NCBI RefSeq assembly: GCF_900162665.1
Contig: NZ_LT727811.1
Span: 694,744 to 758,743, forward strand
Length of the DNA: 64,000 nucleotides
DNA from: Oceanobacillus sojae
Lineage (GTDB): Bacteria > Bacillota > Bacilli > Bacillales > Amphibacillaceae
Reading direction: 5' to 3'
The translations under genes and the position numbers were made by a program. The notes under the pieces were generated by a model, which was not told where the DNA came from, searched no databases, and saw only the letters and a list, made by a program, of their open reading frames with translations. Positions 47,717-58,928 of the stretch are shown here, in pieces (positions within the stretch are counted from its first letter, which is position 1; every line of letters begins with the position of its first letter).

Positions 47717-47757
47717 AAAAAAAGCTTATTTCCTTTTCTGAGGAAATAAGCTTTTTT
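47717..47757. terminator. Terminator of the tRNA-Met transcript (minus strand), bidirectional
   Basis: AAAAAAAGCTTATTTCC pairs with GGAAATAAGCTTTTTT; A/T tracts on both sides. Confidence 0.88.
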
Positions 47758-47762
47758 CAGGA

Positions 47763-47836
47763 TAGCGGCGGAGGGGATCGAACCCACGACCTCACGGGTA
47801 TGAACCGTACGCTCTCGCCAGCTGAGCTACGCCGCC
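47763..47836 (-). tRNA. tRNA-Met (CAU), elongator type
   Basis: A 74-nt cloverleaf on the minus strand: acceptor GGCGGCG / CGCCGCT with discriminator A, D-arm GTAGCTCAGCTGGCGAGAGC, anticodon loop TTCATAC (anticodon CAT), T-arm GTGGGTTCGATCCCC. CCA is not encoded. The sequence closely resembles B. subtilis trnSL-Met1, which occupies the same interval. Here it is transcribed against all neighbouring genes, and the tRNA-Glu partner is missing. Confidence 0.95.
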
Positions 47837-48288
47837 ATGTAAAACCAACAAGAAGAATCATACAACAGACAATACAAAGTGTCAATAGTTTCCACGCATA
47901 TTTTATAAGCTTATTTATTTGGAACCCAGAATATATAATTGCCAAACTGAAAAAATACGTTTTCTGCTCTATTTTTCAAAGTTTGCCTATCTTGTCGAGC
48001 TTATAAAAAAGAACAGCTTTTCTCCCACCTTTTTCTACAAATGATGAAGCAATATCTAAAAAGCTGCGAAGGTTTAGTGTCATGTACAGATTAAAATTAT
48101 TGTTTGAAAAATCATATATTTCCTGTATTGCACATGAAATAGACAGTTAACTCCAGCTGCACCCTTTTTGTAAAACGTTGTTAACTTACCAAAATTACGT
48201 CGAACGATTTTTAGAAGCTGCCATGTTTTTTTGACAAAAAAAAAATACAACTTGTGTTTTACTAGTTGGAAAGATGGGAGTGGATAAA
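47837..48288 (+). promoter_or_regulatory. Upstream region of spoIIE with candidate Spo0A boxes
   Basis: No gene in about 450 nt. TTGACA (48231-48236) is followed 21 nt later by TTTACT (48258-48263), an unusual spacing. B. subtilis spoIIE is known for a Spo0A-dependent sigma-A promoter with 21-bp spacing. Near matches to the Spo0A box TTGTCGAA occur at 47992-47999 (TTGTCGAG), about 48197-48204 (CGTCGAA core), and on the minus strand over the -35 (TTGTCAAA). Confidence 0.45.
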
Positions 48289-50751
48289 ATGATAGGTTCA
48301 ATTCCAAGGGTGGATTCGGGAAGCATTGCAATAGAGAAAGCAAATAAAAAGAGAAAATGGAGAGAACAAATTATGGCGAAGATTAATCATATATTAATCG
48401 CGCAAGGCTGGTTGTTCTATATTACCGGCTTTTTATTAGGACGAGCTGTCATTCTGCAGGCGGTTTCTCCATTTGCTGTTGCATTCATTGCCAGTATGTG
48501 GCTTGTCCATCGGGATAAATCATTCCGGTCTATGATTGCTGTTATTTTAGGTGCATTAACCTATTCCATGCAGCATGTAGTTTTTATTTTTCTTGCTTTT
48601 ATCTTATTTATCTTCATATCGGCAGCAACAAAATCGATCAAAAATCAGCAGTGGATACTGCCCATCACAGTCTTTTTAGCTACCAGCCTGCCGAGAATGT
48701 TTTTATATTCTATTCAGGATACAATATCGTCCTTCCAATGGATGATGCTGGCCATTGAAGGAGTGCTTGGAGCAATACTTGTACTTATATTTATGCAAAG
48801 TATTCCGTTATTATCACCAAAACGATATAAACCCGCCTTAAAAAGTGAAGAAATTGTCTGCCTCATTATTCTTATTGCCTCTGTATTAACAGGATTCATC
48901 GGCTGGGAGGTATACGGAGCTTCCTTAGAGCAGGTCTTTTCGAGATATTTTGTGTTAGTGTTTGCTTTTGTCGGCGGGGCGGCAATCGGGTCAACTGTCG
49001 GTGTTGTAGCAGGAATGATTCTATCATTAGCTAATGTTGCCAACCTCTATCAAATGAGTCTGCTGGCCTTTTCAGGTGTGCTCGGAGGATTGTTAAAGGA
49101 GGGGAAGAAAACTGGAACGGCGCTGGGACTCTTAATCGGAACGGGCCTGATTGGCGTCTATGGTGAAAATGTTGCTTTATTGCCATCGCTAATAGAATCC
49201 CTTATGGCTGTGATGCTGTTTATCCTTACTCCGGCATCATGGTTTGAGCAAATAGCCCGCTATATACCGGGTACAGAGGCATATACAAATGAACAGGAGC
49301 AGTACTCGCAAAAGGTTCGAAATGTCACTGCGAAACGGGTGGAGCAATTTTCGGATGTGTTTCAGGCACTCTCTAAAAGCTTTGCAGTAACAGACAGGAC
49401 ACTAAGTGATGAAAAGAGAGATGAGAAGCGGGATACAGATTACTTTTTAAGCCAGGTGACGGAAAAAACATGCCAGGGGTGTTTTCTAAAAAATAAATGC
49501 TGGCAAAAGGAATTTGATAAAACCTATTCTTTGATGGAGGACATGAAACAGGATATAACCGCCGGCCAGGATCCAAACCGGAACGTTATGAAGGAATTTG
49601 AGAATCATTGTGTGAAATCACGCCAGGTGGTGGAGGCCATGCGGTCAGAAATGAGCTTTTACGAAGCAAATCAACAGCTCAGACAGCAGGTGACAGAAAG
49701 TAAGCGTTTAGTTTCTGATCAGCTTCAGGGTGTTTCTGAGGTGATGAACGATTTTGCTAAAGAAATACTAAAGGAACGGCAGCATCACGAGCTGCAGGAG
49801 TCGCAAATTATTCAAGCTTTAAAACAGATGGGAATTGAATTAGTCCGCTTAGATATTTATCACTTGGAAAAAGGAAATGTAGATATTGAATTGACAACAA
49901 GCTTTTATGAATATCATGGAGAAGGTGAAAAGCTGATTGCTCCGATTCTTTCAGAGCTGCTCGATGAAATGATTGTAGTGAAAACGGAGGATATTTCCGC
50001 TTTCCCGTACGGATATAGTCACTTCGTCTTTGGCTCAGCAAGAGATTTTGCGATTGAGACAGGAGCGGCAAATGCAGCAAAAGGAGGAGGACTTGTATCT
50101 GGAGACAGCTTCACAACCATTGAGCTTGGCGCAGGGAAGTTTGCCATGGCTATCAGTGATGGAATGGGGAACGGAAAACGCGCGAAAGAAGAAAGTACAG
50201 AAACATTGCGCTTACTGCAGCAAATATTACAAACGGGGATACGGGAAAAGGTAGCCATCAAAACCATCAATTCGATTCTCGCTTTACGTACTACTGATGA
50301 GATGTTTGCAACGCTTGATTTAGCAGTTGTTGATTTGCATAATGCATCTGCGGAATTTTTAAAGATTGGATCGGCGCCGAGCTTTGTCCGCAGAGGAAAC
50401 GCGATGCTGAAAATTGAGGCCAGCAATCTGCCGATGGGGATTATTAAAGAGTTTGATGTAGACATTGTCAGTGAACAGTTAAAGCCGGATGATTTATTAA
50501 TTATGATGAGTGACGGGATTTTTGATGGACCAAAAGACGTGGAGAATATTGATATTTGGATTAAACGTAAAATTAAAGAAATGGCCACGGAAGATCCGCA
50601 GGAAATTGCTGATCTGCTATTAGAAGAGGTGATTCGGACAAGGTCAGGAGACATTAATGATGATATGACTGTATTAGTTGCCAAAGTAAAGAAAAATACG
50701 CCGAGGTGGGCGAACGTTCCAATTCATCATGGCAAGGTTCTTTCTATGTAG
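48289..50751 (+). CDS. spoIIE: Stage II sporulation protein E, PP2C phosphatase
   Basis: A bifunctional sporulation protein of 820 residues: an N-terminal membrane domain of about ten helices (to about 325), a central FtsZ-interacting region with the cysteine motif CQGCFLKNKCW, and a C-terminal PP2C domain (about 595-815; AISDGMGNGKRAKEES, MMSDGIFDGP, NDDMTVLVAKV). It dephosphorylates SpoIIAA to free sigma-F in the forespore. The ATG at 48289 has GGGAGTGG 5 nt before it; the ATG at 48274 has no spaced site. Confidence 0.96.
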   Translation: MIGSIPRVDSGSIAIEKANKKRKWREQIMAKINHILIAQGWLFYITGFLLGRAVILQAVSPFAVAFIASMWLVHRDKSFRSMIAVILGALTYSMQHVVFIFLAFILFIFISAATKSIKNQQWILPITVFLATSLPRMFLYSIQDTISSFQWMMLAIEGVLGAILVLIFMQSIPLLSPKRYKPALKSEEIVCLIILIASVLTGFIGWEVYGASLEQVFSRYFVLVFAFVGGAAIGSTVGVVAGMILSLANVANLYQMSLLAFSGVLGGLLKEGKKTGTALGLLIGTGLIGVYGENVALLPSLIESLMAVMLFILTPASWFEQIARYIPGTEAYTNEQEQYSQKVRNVTAKRVEQFSDVFQALSKSFAVTDRTLSDEKRDEKRDTDYFLSQVTEKTCQGCFLKNKCWQKEFDKTYSLMEDMKQDITAGQDPNRNVMKEFENHCVKSRQVVEAMRSEMSFYEANQQLRQQVTESKRLVSDQLQGVSEVMNDFAKEILKERQHHELQESQIIQALKQMGIELVRLDIYHLEKGNVDIELTTSFYEYHGEGEKLIAPILSELLDEMIVVKTEDISAFPYGYSHFVFGSARDFAIETGAANAAKGGGLVSGDSFTTIELGAGKFAMAISDGMGNGKRAKEESTETLRLLQQILQTGIREKVAIKTINSILALRTTDEMFATLDLAVVDLHNASAEFLKIGSAPSFVRRGNAMLKIEASNLPMGIIKEFDVDIVSEQLKPDDLLIMMSDGIFDGPKDVENIDIWIKRKIKEMATEDPQEIADLLLEEVIRTRSGDINDDMTVLVAKVKKNTPRWANVPIHHGKVLSM

Positions 50752-50893
50752 AGCAGGGAAGTATTCATAAATTAAAAACTATTTTTTAAAGAAAATCTCC
50801 CTTCTTCTCTTATTCAAATCTATCAAATATATGTATACAGAAAGTATTATTTGGTGATGATGGTAATGGAAAGATGAGGGAGGTATACATCAA

Positions 50894-51631
50894 ATGAATG
50901 CGGGAACATTAAAACAAATTCTGCTGTTAACAGATGGCTGCTCTAACAAAGGTGAAGATCCTGCTATTGTTGCCAGTTTAGCTAATCAGCAGGGAATCAC
51001 CGTAAATGTAATTGGTATTTTAGATGATGATCAGACAGAACAGCCGGAAGGTCTTCAGGAAGTAGAGGATATTGCGGTGTCCGGCGGCGGCGTCAGTCAA
51101 ATCGTCTATAGTGAACGTCTGTCACAAACAGTACAAATGGTGACAAGACAGGCAATGACACAAACGTTGCAGGGATTTGTGAATAAAGAGCTGCGCAGTA
51201 TTTTGGGAAAAGACCAGTCGATGGAGGAGCTGGACCCTGAAAAACGCGGTGAAATTATGGAAGTTGTGGAGGATCTAGGTGAAACGAGCGACTTGGAAGT
51301 AGTTGTACTCGTCGACAGCAGCGCAAGTATGCGTGATAAATTAGAAACGGTTAAGGAAGCACTTTTTGATTTATCGATGAGCTTAAACGCCCGTGTCGGG
51401 AAAAATCGCTTTTGTATTTACCGTTTTCCAGGCAGACGGAGTGATATTGACCTTGTACTTGACTGGTCGCCAAGACTGGATGGTATTTCTAAAGTTTTTC
51501 CAAAGCTGACAAGCGGCGGAATTACTCCGACCGGACCGGCATTACGTGCGGCGATGTACCAATTCAGTAAGAAGCAGCTGCGGAGGAATTCGGATGAAGA
51601 ACCATTCGACATTGAAGAAACCGGCTATTAA
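50894..51631 (+). CDS. yabS: VWA-domain protein YabS
   Basis: A 245-residue protein with two von Willebrand A-like halves. The second has the metal-site DxSxS motif (VVVLVDSSASMRDK, about 134-147). The N-terminal half has LLTDGCSNKGEDP. The function is unknown; it is paired with the kinase gene yabT. The 3' end overlaps yabT by 38 nt, suggesting coupled expression. GGGAGG precedes the ATG. Confidence 0.9.
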   Translation: MNAGTLKQILLLTDGCSNKGEDPAIVASLANQQGITVNVIGILDDDQTEQPEGLQEVEDIAVSGGGVSQIVYSERLSQTVQMVTRQAMTQTLQGFVNKELRSILGKDQSMEELDPEKRGEIMEVVEDLGETSDLEVVVLVDSSASMRDKLETVKEALFDLSMSLNARVGKNRFCIYRFPGRRSDIDLVLDWSPRLDGISKVFPKLTSGGITPTGPALRAAMYQFSKKQLRRNSDEEPFDIEETGY

Positions 51632-52535
51632 TTTACATGCGCAGCAAAAAGTGACTGGGAAATGGCATTATAAATCCTACACCGTAGTAAGGAAAATCGG
51701 GCAGGGTGCGATTGGATCTGTTTATCTCTGCATGTATAATGGACGGCCTGTGGCTTTGAAAATGAGTGAACAGGATGCAGCTGTAACAGTGGAAGTCAAT
51801 GTGCTTAAAGCGCTGAAAAAGGTTCAAGGATACCGCCTTGGGCCTTCTTTATTGGATGTGGACGATTGGACGGCCCCGAACGGAAGAGTGTATTCCTTTT
51901 ATGTGATGGAATATATGGAGGGACAGACGTTAGGTTCTTTTATTCAGGCAAGAGGAAAGAAGTGGCTTGGCGTTTTAATGGTTCAGCTATTAGAGGATTT
52001 GGAGCAGCTTCATCAGGCTGGCTGGACCTTCGGGGATTTAAAAACAGATAATATTCTTGTTGAATCGAATCCGCCAAGAATCCGGTTGGTAGATGTAGGC
52101 GGTACAACAAGGATGGGGCGGTCTATTAAAGAGTATACCGAGTTTTTTGACCGGGGATATTGGAACCTGGGAACGCGTAAGGCTGAACCAAGCTATGATT
52201 TGTTTGCTGTTGCGATGGTATTTCTCCATATTTATTACCCGAGGCGGTTTGAACGTATGACGGGGGAGCCTTCAGAGAAGCTGTTGGAAAAAAAGCTGTA
52301 TCGTGCAAAAGACCTGCAGTTACTGCATCCCATTTTAAGAAAAGCGCTGAAAGGAAAATATCAAACAGCAACAGAAATGAAAACAGATGCGATGGATAAA
52401 ATAAAACAGGTACAGCGCAGGCGCAGTCAATATCGTATAAAAATACAGCAAAAGAAGACTTATCCTGTGAAAGAATCATTAAGCATTTCTTTGGTTGCCT
52501 CTGTTTTTTGGATTATTTCGCTGCTTTTGCCTTAA
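51594..52535 (+). CDS. yabT: Serine/threonine protein kinase YabT
   Basis: A Hanks-type kinase of 313 residues without an extracellular sensor. It has a glycine loop GQGAIGSVYLC (about 28-38), catalytic loop FGDLKTDNIL with Asp and Asn, DVGG in place of DFG, and a C-terminal hydrophobic anchor (SISLVASVFWIISLLLP). B. subtilis YabT is DNA-activated, acts in sporulation and phosphorylates RecA, AbrB and others. The start at 51594 follows CGGAGGAA inside yabS. Confidence 0.93.
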   Translation: MKNHSTLKKPAINLHAQQKVTGKWHYKSYTVVRKIGQGAIGSVYLCMYNGRPVALKMSEQDAAVTVEVNVLKALKKVQGYRLGPSLLDVDDWTAPNGRVYSFYVMEYMEGQTLGSFIQARGKKWLGVLMVQLLEDLEQLHQAGWTFGDLKTDNILVESNPPRIRLVDVGGTTRMGRSIKEYTEFFDRGYWNLGTRKAEPSYDLFAVAMVFLHIYYPRRFERMTGEPSEKLLEKKLYRAKDLQLLHPILRKALKGKYQTATEMKTDAMDKIKQVQRRRSQYRIKIQQKKTYPVKESLSISLVASVFWIISLLLP

Positions 52536-52694
52536 TGAGGATATTTAAAAATGAAAATCTGCTTTTTTGGCATCCTCTCTTTTGAACCGTTTCTGAAAAA
52601 GGAGTATGATAGAAGTGTAGCCAAAATACGGCTTTTTTTCTAATTTATAATAACCGTATGGCGAGGCAGAAGATTCGGATGGAGGAAGAATGAA

Positions 52695-54086
52695 ATGGAG
52701 CAGAAGGTGTATCCATTTATCCAGAAACACCAATTAATCCAAAAGCATACAACGGTTCTTGTCGGAGTTTCAGGAGGACCAGATTCCATTGCACTGTTAC
52801 ATCTTCTTAAAAAGCTTTCATCCAATTGGGATTTAAGCCTCGTGGCAGTAACGGTGGATCATCAGCTGCGTAAGGAAGAATCCGCAGAAGATTGCCGGTT
52901 TGTCAAAGAAATTTGTCAGGAGTGGGGAATTCCCTGTGTGACAAGAGTGGTAGATGTAAGACAATACCAAAAAGAAAAGAGTGTCAGTGAAGAGATTGCT
53001 GCACGCGAATTAAGATACAGTGTTTATCAAGAATTGATGTATGCAGAAAATGCAGATATTCTTGCCCTAGGCCACCATGCAGATGATCAGATTGAAACGA
53101 TGGTCATGCGGATGGCCAGAATAGCGACATCCAATGCCTTAAAGGGAATTCCTGTACGGCGGAACTTTGCCGGCGGGGAAATTATCCGCCCTTTATTAAG
53201 TGTGACTAAGAATAATATTCTTGCTTATTTGGAAAAGTATCAATTGAGCTATCGCGTGGATAAAACAAATACAGATGAGGCCTATACAAGAAACTATTAC
53301 AGGAAAAATGTTGTGCCATTGCTGAAGGAAAAAAATCCAAGTATTCATGAGACAATACAGACCCTCAGCGAAACGTTATCACAGGATGAACAATATTTAC
53401 AGGCGCAAGCTGAAGAAATGGTAAAAAAAGTAGTGAAATTTCGTGAAAATAACCGGGAAATTTGTTTTGCTGCAGAAGCTTTTTTAAAGCTTCCTCAGGC
53501 TTTACAAAGAAGGGCCTTTCATCTAATATTAAACTATCTATATGGAACCTTACCTAAAGACCTATCCTATATCCACGAAGTGAACTTTTTTGACCTGTTA
53601 AGGCGTCGGAATGGGAGCTCGAGTTTAGATTTTCCTTTACGGCTCCGAATGACAAATATATATGGACAAATTTATCTGCAATTTGGTCATCAGCCATCCA
53701 CGAAGTTAGCACATCCCTCTTTATTGACAGTCCCGGGCGAAGTGCTGCTGTCGGACGGAACGAAGATCGAGGCGTCAATGGTCAAAGAGACTCCGTCAGA
53801 GAATGAAGCTATTTTTGTCTTTCCGTCAGATTCTATTTCATTACCACTACATATCCGAGTAAGAAAAGCGGGAGATCGTATGTCTGTCAGAGGACTGAAT
53901 GGTTCAAAAAAGCTCAAGGATATTTTTATAAATGCTAAAGTACCAAAAAATCTACGGGATAATTGGCCAATTATAGTGGATGATAAAGGAATCATCCTTT
54001 GGGTTGTCGGTCTAAAAAAAGCAGAGACTGCACAAAATGGTAAAGGATTGAATATAAAACTGGAATTTAGTCGAGACGATAATTAG
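52695..54086 (+). CDS. tilS: tRNA(Ile)-lysidine synthase
   Basis: Converts C34 to lysidine in tRNA-Ile(CAU) so that it reads AUA. The 463-residue enzyme has the PP-loop [16 protein letters not shown] (about 22-37), [14 protein letters not shown], and the C-terminal TilS domain. GGAGGAA is 7 nt before the ATG. It is followed by hprT after 11 nt; the two products interact in other bacilli. Confidence 0.96.
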   Translation: MEQKVYPFIQKHQLIQKHTTVLVGVSGGPDSIALLHLLKKLSSNWDLSLVAVTVDHQLRKEESAEDCRFVKEICQEWGIPCVTRVVDVRQYQKEKSVSEEIAARELRYSVYQELMYAENADILALGHHADDQIETMVMRMARIATSNALKGIPVRRNFAGGEIIRPLLSVTKNNILAYLEKYQLSYRVDKTNTDEAYTRNYYRKNVVPLLKEKNPSIHETIQTLSETLSQDEQYLQAQAEEMVKKVVKFRENNREICFAAEAFLKLPQALQRRAFHLILNYLYGTLPKDLSYIHEVNFFDLLRRRNGSSSLDFPLRLRMTNIYGQIYLQFGHQPSTKLAHPSLLTVPGEVLLSDGTKIEASMVKETPSENEAIFVFPSDSISLPLHIRVRKAGDRMSVRGLNGSKKLKDIFINAKVPKNLRDNWPIIVDDKGIILWVVGLKKAETAQNGKGLNIKLEFSRDDN

Positions 54087-54097
54087 GAGGAGAAAAC

Positions 54098-54652
54098 ATG
54101 GCGCAAGGAACGATTCATGATGAGATTGAAAAGATTTTGGTAAGTGAAGAAGAAATTCAGAAGAAATGTAAGGAGCTTGGTGCTGTATTAACAGAAGAAT
54201 ACAAAGGCAAGTTTCCGCTGGCTATCGGCGTATTAAAAGGTGCATTGCCGTTTATGTCAGATATTCTTCGTCACACAGAAACACATTTGGAAATGGATTT
54301 TATGGATGTGTCCAGCTACGATGGCGGAACATCCTCCACTGGAGAGGTAAAAATTCTAAAAGATTTAAATACAAAAGTAGAAGGCCGCGATATTATCATT
54401 GTGGAAGACATCATTGACAGCGGACTTACCTTGAGCTACTTAGTGGATTTATTTAAATATCGTAAAGCAAATTCGATTAAAATCGTGACGCTTCTCGATA
54501 AACCGGCAGGGAGAACTGCAAACATCAAAGCAGATCTTATCGGCTTTGAAGTTCCAGATGAATTTGTTGTCGGCTATGGATTGGATTATGCAGAAAAATA
54601 TCGAAATCTTTCTTATATTGGTGTTCTTAAACCAGAAATTTATGGCGGTTGA
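54098..54652 (+). CDS. hprT: Hypoxanthine phosphoribosyltransferase
   Basis: Purine salvage enzyme of 184 residues. It has [15 protein letters not shown], the PRPP loop [16 protein letters not shown] (about 107-122) and the flexible loop [19 protein letters not shown] precedes the ATG. A 250-nt gap with the ftsH promoter follows. Confidence 0.97.
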   Translation: MAQGTIHDEIEKILVSEEEIQKKCKELGAVLTEEYKGKFPLAIGVLKGALPFMSDILRHTETHLEMDFMDVSSYDGGTSSTGEVKILKDLNTKVEGRDIIIVEDIIDSGLTLSYLVDLFKYRKANSIKIVTLLDKPAGRTANIKADLIGFEVPDEFVVGYGLDYAEKYRNLSYIGVLKPEIYGG

Positions 54653-54840
54653 TAGTTAAATGTAAATAACGGGCAGGACAGCGGCTTAATCGGGACAGGC
54701 TGCAATAGAGATTGCTGAAAATACAGCTTTTTCTTAGGAAGCAGCACCTGTGTTTTAAGAAATAGCCTTAGACGATTTGATTAGGAATTTTGCAATATTT
54801 CATCTCATAAAAAATAATTCGTCAAAAATGGTTAAATTAT

Positions 54841-54870
54841 TTGTATAAAGCGATTTTACTATGATACGAT
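54841..54870 (+). promoter_or_regulatory. Candidate ftsH promoter
   Basis: TTGTAT (54841-54846) and TACGAT (54865-54870), 18 bp apart, with TG one base before the -10. Confidence 0.5.
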
Positions 54871-54907
54871 TTACTATAGTTTTTCCCCATTTGGGAGGAG
54901 GTAAGCA

Positions 54908-56959
54908 ATGAATCAGATATTTCGTAAGGTCTTCGTCTGGATGCTCTTATTTATTATCATTATTGGAGTAATTGGAGTGTTTAATGGACCAAGTGAAGAT
55001 CAGGAACAGTATGATGTACAGCAATTTATGAGTGCTTTAAATAATGGTGAAATTAAGGAACTGACCTTTCAGCCGTCACACGGTATTATTCGTTTGACGG
55101 GTACGTTAATGGATGATGATGAGACAGAATTTGTTGCTCAAGTGCCGGATAATGAAGCAATTGTTTCACAAATTACTAATAGAGCAAGTCAGCAAAGTCA
55201 ATTAACGGTAGAAGAAGAAGAACAGCCTAGTCCTTGGCTTACATTCTTAACTGGAATTATTCCATTCTTATTGATTGGTCTATTCTTATTGTTCATCCTT
55301 AGTCAGGCACAAGGTGGCGGCGGTGGCGGCCGTGTTATGAATTTCGGTAAGAGTAAGGCAAAAATGTACTCTGAAGATAAGAAAAAAGTCCGCTTTAAAG
55401 ACGTCGCTGGTGCTGACGAAGAGAAACAGGAACTTGTTGAGGTCGTGGAATTCTTAAAAGATCCGCGTAAATTCTCACAGGTAGGTGCACGTATTCCAAA
55501 AGGTGTCCTGCTTGTCGGACCTCCAGGTACAGGTAAAACATTACTGGCGAAAGCAGTCGCAGGTGAAGCAGGAACACCGTTCTTCTCCATCAGTGGTTCC
55601 GACTTCGTAGAAATGTTTGTCGGGGTCGGTGCATCCCGTGTACGTGATTTATTTGAAAATGCGAAGAAAAATGCACCGTGTATCATCTTCATCGATGAGA
55701 TTGATGCAGTCGGCCGTCAGCGTGGAGCAGGACTCGGCGGTGGACATGATGAACGTGAACAAACACTGAACCAGCTATTGGTTGAGATGGACGGATTTGG
55801 AGCAAATGAAGGAATCATTATGATTGCTGCAACAAACCGTGCTGATATACTTGACCCAGCTTTATTACGTCCAGGACGTTTTGATAGACAAATCATGGTA
55901 GACCGTCCGGATGTGAAAGGCCGTGAAGCTGTTCTGGAAGTTCATGCAAGAAATAAACCGCTTGAAGATACAGTTGATTTAAAAACAATTGCTATGCGTA
56001 CTCCGGGATTCTCCGGTGCCGATTTGGAGAACTTGCTGAACGAAGCGGCACTAGTTGCAGCCCGTGCTGACCGTAAGAAAATTGGTCAGTTAGATATTGA
56101 CGAAGCAATTGACCGTGTTATTGCGGGACCTGCGAAGAAGAGCAGAGTTATTTCTCAAAAAGAAAGAAATATTGTTGCTTATCACGAGAGTGGTCATACG
56201 GTTATCGGTATGGTCTTAGATGATGCGGATGTCGTTCACAAAGTTACCATTGTTCCTCGTGGTCAAGCCGGCGGTTATGCAGTAATGCTTCCAAGAGAAG
56301 ACCGTTACTTCATGACAAAACCGGAGCTGTTTGATAAAATTACCGGTTTACTGGGTGGACGTGTTGCGGAAGAAGTTATTTTTGGCGAAGTTAGTACAGG
56401 CGCTTCGAATGACTTCCAGCGTGCGACAGGTATTGCGCATAAGATGATTACCGAATTTGGTATGAGTGATAAGATTGGACCGCTTCAATTTACCAGTGGA
56501 GGCGGCGGAAATGTATTCCTTGGCCGTGATATTCAAAATGAACAAACATATTCTGATGCAATTGCACAAGAAATTGATCAGGAAATGCAGAACTTCATTA
56601 ACTACTGTTATGATCGTGCAAAAACAATTCTTACGGAGCATAAAGCACAGTTAGAATTAATTGCACAGACATTATTAGAAGTGGAAACATTGGATGCAAA
56701 ACAAATCAAGTCTCTTTTTGAAGACGGAAAGCTTCCAGAACCGGAAGAAGGTTCAGATGATGTGAAGGTAAGCATTCAATCTAAAGAAGACGATGAGGAA
56801 AAAACAGGTCTTTCTTTTGAAGAAGCGAAAGAAAAAGTCGAAAAGAAATCCGACTCTTATATAAATGATCCTATTATGAATAATGGTTATGAGGAAGATG
56901 AAACACGTAACTCTGATGAAAACTCAGAGGATAATTCAGATTCAGATCGTAAAAATTAA
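54908..56959 (+). CDS. ftsH: ATP-dependent zinc metalloprotease FtsH
   Basis: A membrane AAA+ protease of 683 residues. Helix 1 is about 8-25, the extracytoplasmic region to 110, and helix 2 about 112-132. Walker A is GPPGTGKT (near 204-211), Walker B IIFIDEID, and the SRH arginines lie in RPGRFDRQI. The zinc site is HESGH (near 425). The C-terminal tail is acidic and disordered ([20 protein letters not shown]). It degrades membrane and regulatory proteins, including Spo0E in B. subtilis. Confidence 0.98.
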   Translation: MNQIFRKVFVWMLLFIIIIGVIGVFNGPSEDQEQYDVQQFMSALNNGEIKELTFQPSHGIIRLTGTLMDDDETEFVAQVPDNEAIVSQITNRASQQSQLTVEEEEQPSPWLTFLTGIIPFLLIGLFLLFILSQAQGGGGGGRVMNFGKSKAKMYSEDKKKVRFKDVAGADEEKQELVEVVEFLKDPRKFSQVGARIPKGVLLVGPPGTGKTLLAKAVAGEAGTPFFSISGSDFVEMFVGVGASRVRDLFENAKKNAPCIIFIDEIDAVGRQRGAGLGGGHDEREQTLNQLLVEMDGFGANEGIIMIAATNRADILDPALLRPGRFDRQIMVDRPDVKGREAVLEVHARNKPLEDTVDLKTIAMRTPGFSGADLENLLNEAALVAARADRKKIGQLDIDEAIDRVIAGPAKKSRVISQKERNIVAYHESGHTVIGMVLDDADVVHKVTIVPRGQAGGYAVMLPREDRYFMTKPELFDKITGLLGGRVAEEVIFGEVSTGASNDFQRATGIAHKMITEFGMSDKIGPLQFTSGGGGNVFLGRDIQNEQTYSDAIAQEIDQEMQNFINYCYDRAKTILTEHKAQLELIAQTLLEVETLDAKQIKSLFEDGKLPEPEEGSDDVKVSIQSKEDDEEKTGLSFEEAKEKVEKKSDSYINDPIMNNGYEEDETRNSDENSEDNSDSDRKN

Positions 56960-56980
56960 GAGATTGGGAAGTATATACAT

Positions 56981-57018
56981 GAAGCAGCCTAAGATTGGAA
57001 AGGCTGCTTCTTTTTTTG
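56981..57018 (+). terminator. Terminator of ftsH
   Basis: GAAGCAGCC pairs with GGCTGCTTC around a short loop, followed by TTTTTTT. Confidence 0.88.
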
Positions 57019-57200
57019 CCGGCGGGCGAGTAATTGCGGATTCGTACACTGCAAATTTCCCAATTATACTCCAAGGTCTAATAAGTTGCGATGACGTGAT
57101 TGTTTCTAAGGTATTTGTATAAGGTTTTTGCATGGTCCTGATGCTTTTTTGGTTTTTCCTTAAAAAAAGTATGTTATATTAATTTTTAGGTGAATAAAAG

Positions 57201-57215
57201 AGGATGTTCAAAAAG
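57201..57215 (-). repeat. Second solo terminal repeat of the MITE-like family
   Basis: AGGATGTTCAAAAAG; together with the three preceding bases it shares 18 nt (AAGAGGATGTTCAAAAAG) with the solo end at 36.5 kb. It lies in the coaX leader. Confidence 0.45.
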
Positions 57216-57254
57216 AGAAGTTTCCTTAAGAAATAAAGGAAGGTATGATGGTAG

Positions 57255-58025
57255 ATGTTATTTGTTCTGGACGTAGGGAATACTAATACAGTCTTGGGTG
57301 TTTTTGATAATGATACATTGATACATGATTGGCGTATAAAAACAGATCGTTATAAAACAGAAGATGAATTTGGTATGCTCATTCATTCATTATTTGAATA
57401 TAAAGGATTACGTTTTCAAGATATTACCGGGGTGATTATTTCTTCAGTAGTACCGCCCATTATGTTTGCTTTAGAGAAAATGAGCCGTGATTATTTTCAT
57501 TTAGAAGCGGTGGTTATTGGGAAAACATCCTACGATAAGATGATTAAAATGAATTATCCAAATCCTTCTGAAATTGGAGCAGACCGGATCGTTAATGCAA
57601 TAGCGGGTATTCATAAATACGGCGCACCATTAATTATTATTGATTTTGGAACAGCTACGACGTATTGCTATGTTGATGAAGAAGCGAGATATGCCGGCGG
57701 AATTATTACTCCGGGAGTCAATATTTCAATGGAAGCTTTAAATACAAGGGCATCAAAGCTGCCAAAAATTGAGATCCAAAAACCCCAGCGTGTTATTGGC
57801 TCTTCTACTGTCGAGGCGATGACATCTGGTGTATTCTACGGTTATATTGGCCAGGTTGACGGCCTGGTAAAACGGATTAAGCAGGAAAAAGGGACAAACC
57901 CGACTGTTATCGCAACAGGTGGCTTGTCTAAACTGATTGCACATGAATCGGAGACAATAGATGCTGTAGAGCCATATTTAACGTTGAATGGGCTGTATCT
58001 TATTTATAAAAAGTATTATCAATAA
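57255..58025 (+). CDS. coaX: Type III pantothenate kinase
   Basis: First enzyme of coenzyme A synthesis, 256 residues, ASKHA fold: [19 protein letters not shown] (phosphate 1), [32 protein letters not shown] and [15 protein letters not shown]. Preceded by AAGGAAGG and followed 10 nt on by hslO. Confidence 0.97.
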   Translation: MLFVLDVGNTNTVLGVFDNDTLIHDWRIKTDRYKTEDEFGMLIHSLFEYKGLRFQDITGVIISSVVPPIMFALEKMSRDYFHLEAVVIGKTSYDKMIKMNYPNPSEIGADRIVNAIAGIHKYGAPLIIIDFGTATTYCYVDEEARYAGGIITPGVNISMEALNTRASKLPKIEIQKPQRVIGSSTVEAMTSGVFYGYIGQVDGLVKRIKQEKGTNPTVIATGGLSKLIAHESETIDAVEPYLTLNGLYLIYKKYYQ

Positions 58026-58043
58026 AATGGAGGAATGATGATT

Positions 58044-58916
58044 GTGAAAGATTATTTAATCAAGGCTACAACCTATAATGGCATGATTCGTGCATATGCA
58101 ATTTCCTCAACAGAAACAGTAGAGGAAGCACGCAGAAGACAGGATACATGGGCAACAGCTTCTGCTGCACTTGGCCGTACAATTACAGTGACAGCAATGA
58201 TGGGAGCGATGCTGAAGGGAGATGACTCTGTTACTGTAAAAGTAATGGGGAATGGACCGATGGGAGCTATTGTTGCAGATGGAGATGCAAAAGGTCATGT
58301 ACGTGGATATGTTACGAACCCGCATGTTGATTTTGATTTAAACGAAAAAGGTAAGCTGGATGTTGCCAGAGCAGTTGGCACAGAAGGGAATATCAGCGTT
58401 ATTAAGGATTTAGGGATGAGAGACTATTTTACAGGGGAAACACCCATTGTTTCCGGTGAGATAAGCGAAGATTTTACGTATTACTTTGCGACCTCTGAAC
58501 AAGTTCCATCTGCAGTCGGTGCAGGGGTACTGGTTAATCCGGACTTGAGTATTTTAGCTGCCGGCGGTTTTATTGTACAAGTGATGCCGGGAGCAGATGA
58601 AGCGGTTATTGAGCGGTTAGAGGACCGTATTCAATCCTTCCCTGCTATCTCTTCGCTTATTCGCGAAGGAAAGACACCTGAAGAAATTTTATATACATTG
58701 TTTGATAAAGATAATGTAAATATATTGGAGAAAATGCCGATAGAATTTCAATGTAAATGTTCGAAAGAAAGACTTGCGAATGCTATTATTGGATTAGGTG
58801 ATGAAGAAATCCAGCAAATGATTGATGAAGATCATGGAGCAGAAGCAACCTGCCATTTCTGTAATGAACGATATACCTTTACAGAAGAAGAGTTAGAAGA
58901 GCTTAAACAGTCATAA
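58044..58916 (+). CDS. hslO: Redox-regulated chaperone Hsp33
   Basis: A holdase chaperone of 290 residues activated by oxidation. The C-terminal zinc-redox switch has cysteines in FQCKCSKE and CHFCNERY. The body contains [23 protein letters not shown] 58044 is chosen: GGAGGA lies 9 nt upstream and the product then begins MKDYLIKA, matching other Hsp33 proteins. ATG codons at 58035 and 58038 sit too close to that site. Confidence 0.95.
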   Translation: MKDYLIKATTYNGMIRAYAISSTETVEEARRRQDTWATASAALGRTITVTAMMGAMLKGDDSVTVKVMGNGPMGAIVADGDAKGHVRGYVTNPHVDFDLNEKGKLDVARAVGTEGNISVIKDLGMRDYFTGETPIVSGEISEDFTYYFATSEQVPSAVGAGVLVNPDLSILAAGGFIVQVMPGADEAVIERLEDRIQSFPAISSLIREGKTPEEILYTLFDKDNVNILEKMPIEFQCKCSKERLANAIIGLGDEEIQQMIDEDHGAEATCHFCNERYTFTEEELEELKQS

Positions 58917-58928
58917 AAGATGTGTAAA

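Noticed and set aside
50019..50684. 221-aa minus-strand frame
   Set aside because: Antisense of the SpoIIE phosphatase domain; serine/isoleucine-rich composition is typical of a reverse-frame shadow.
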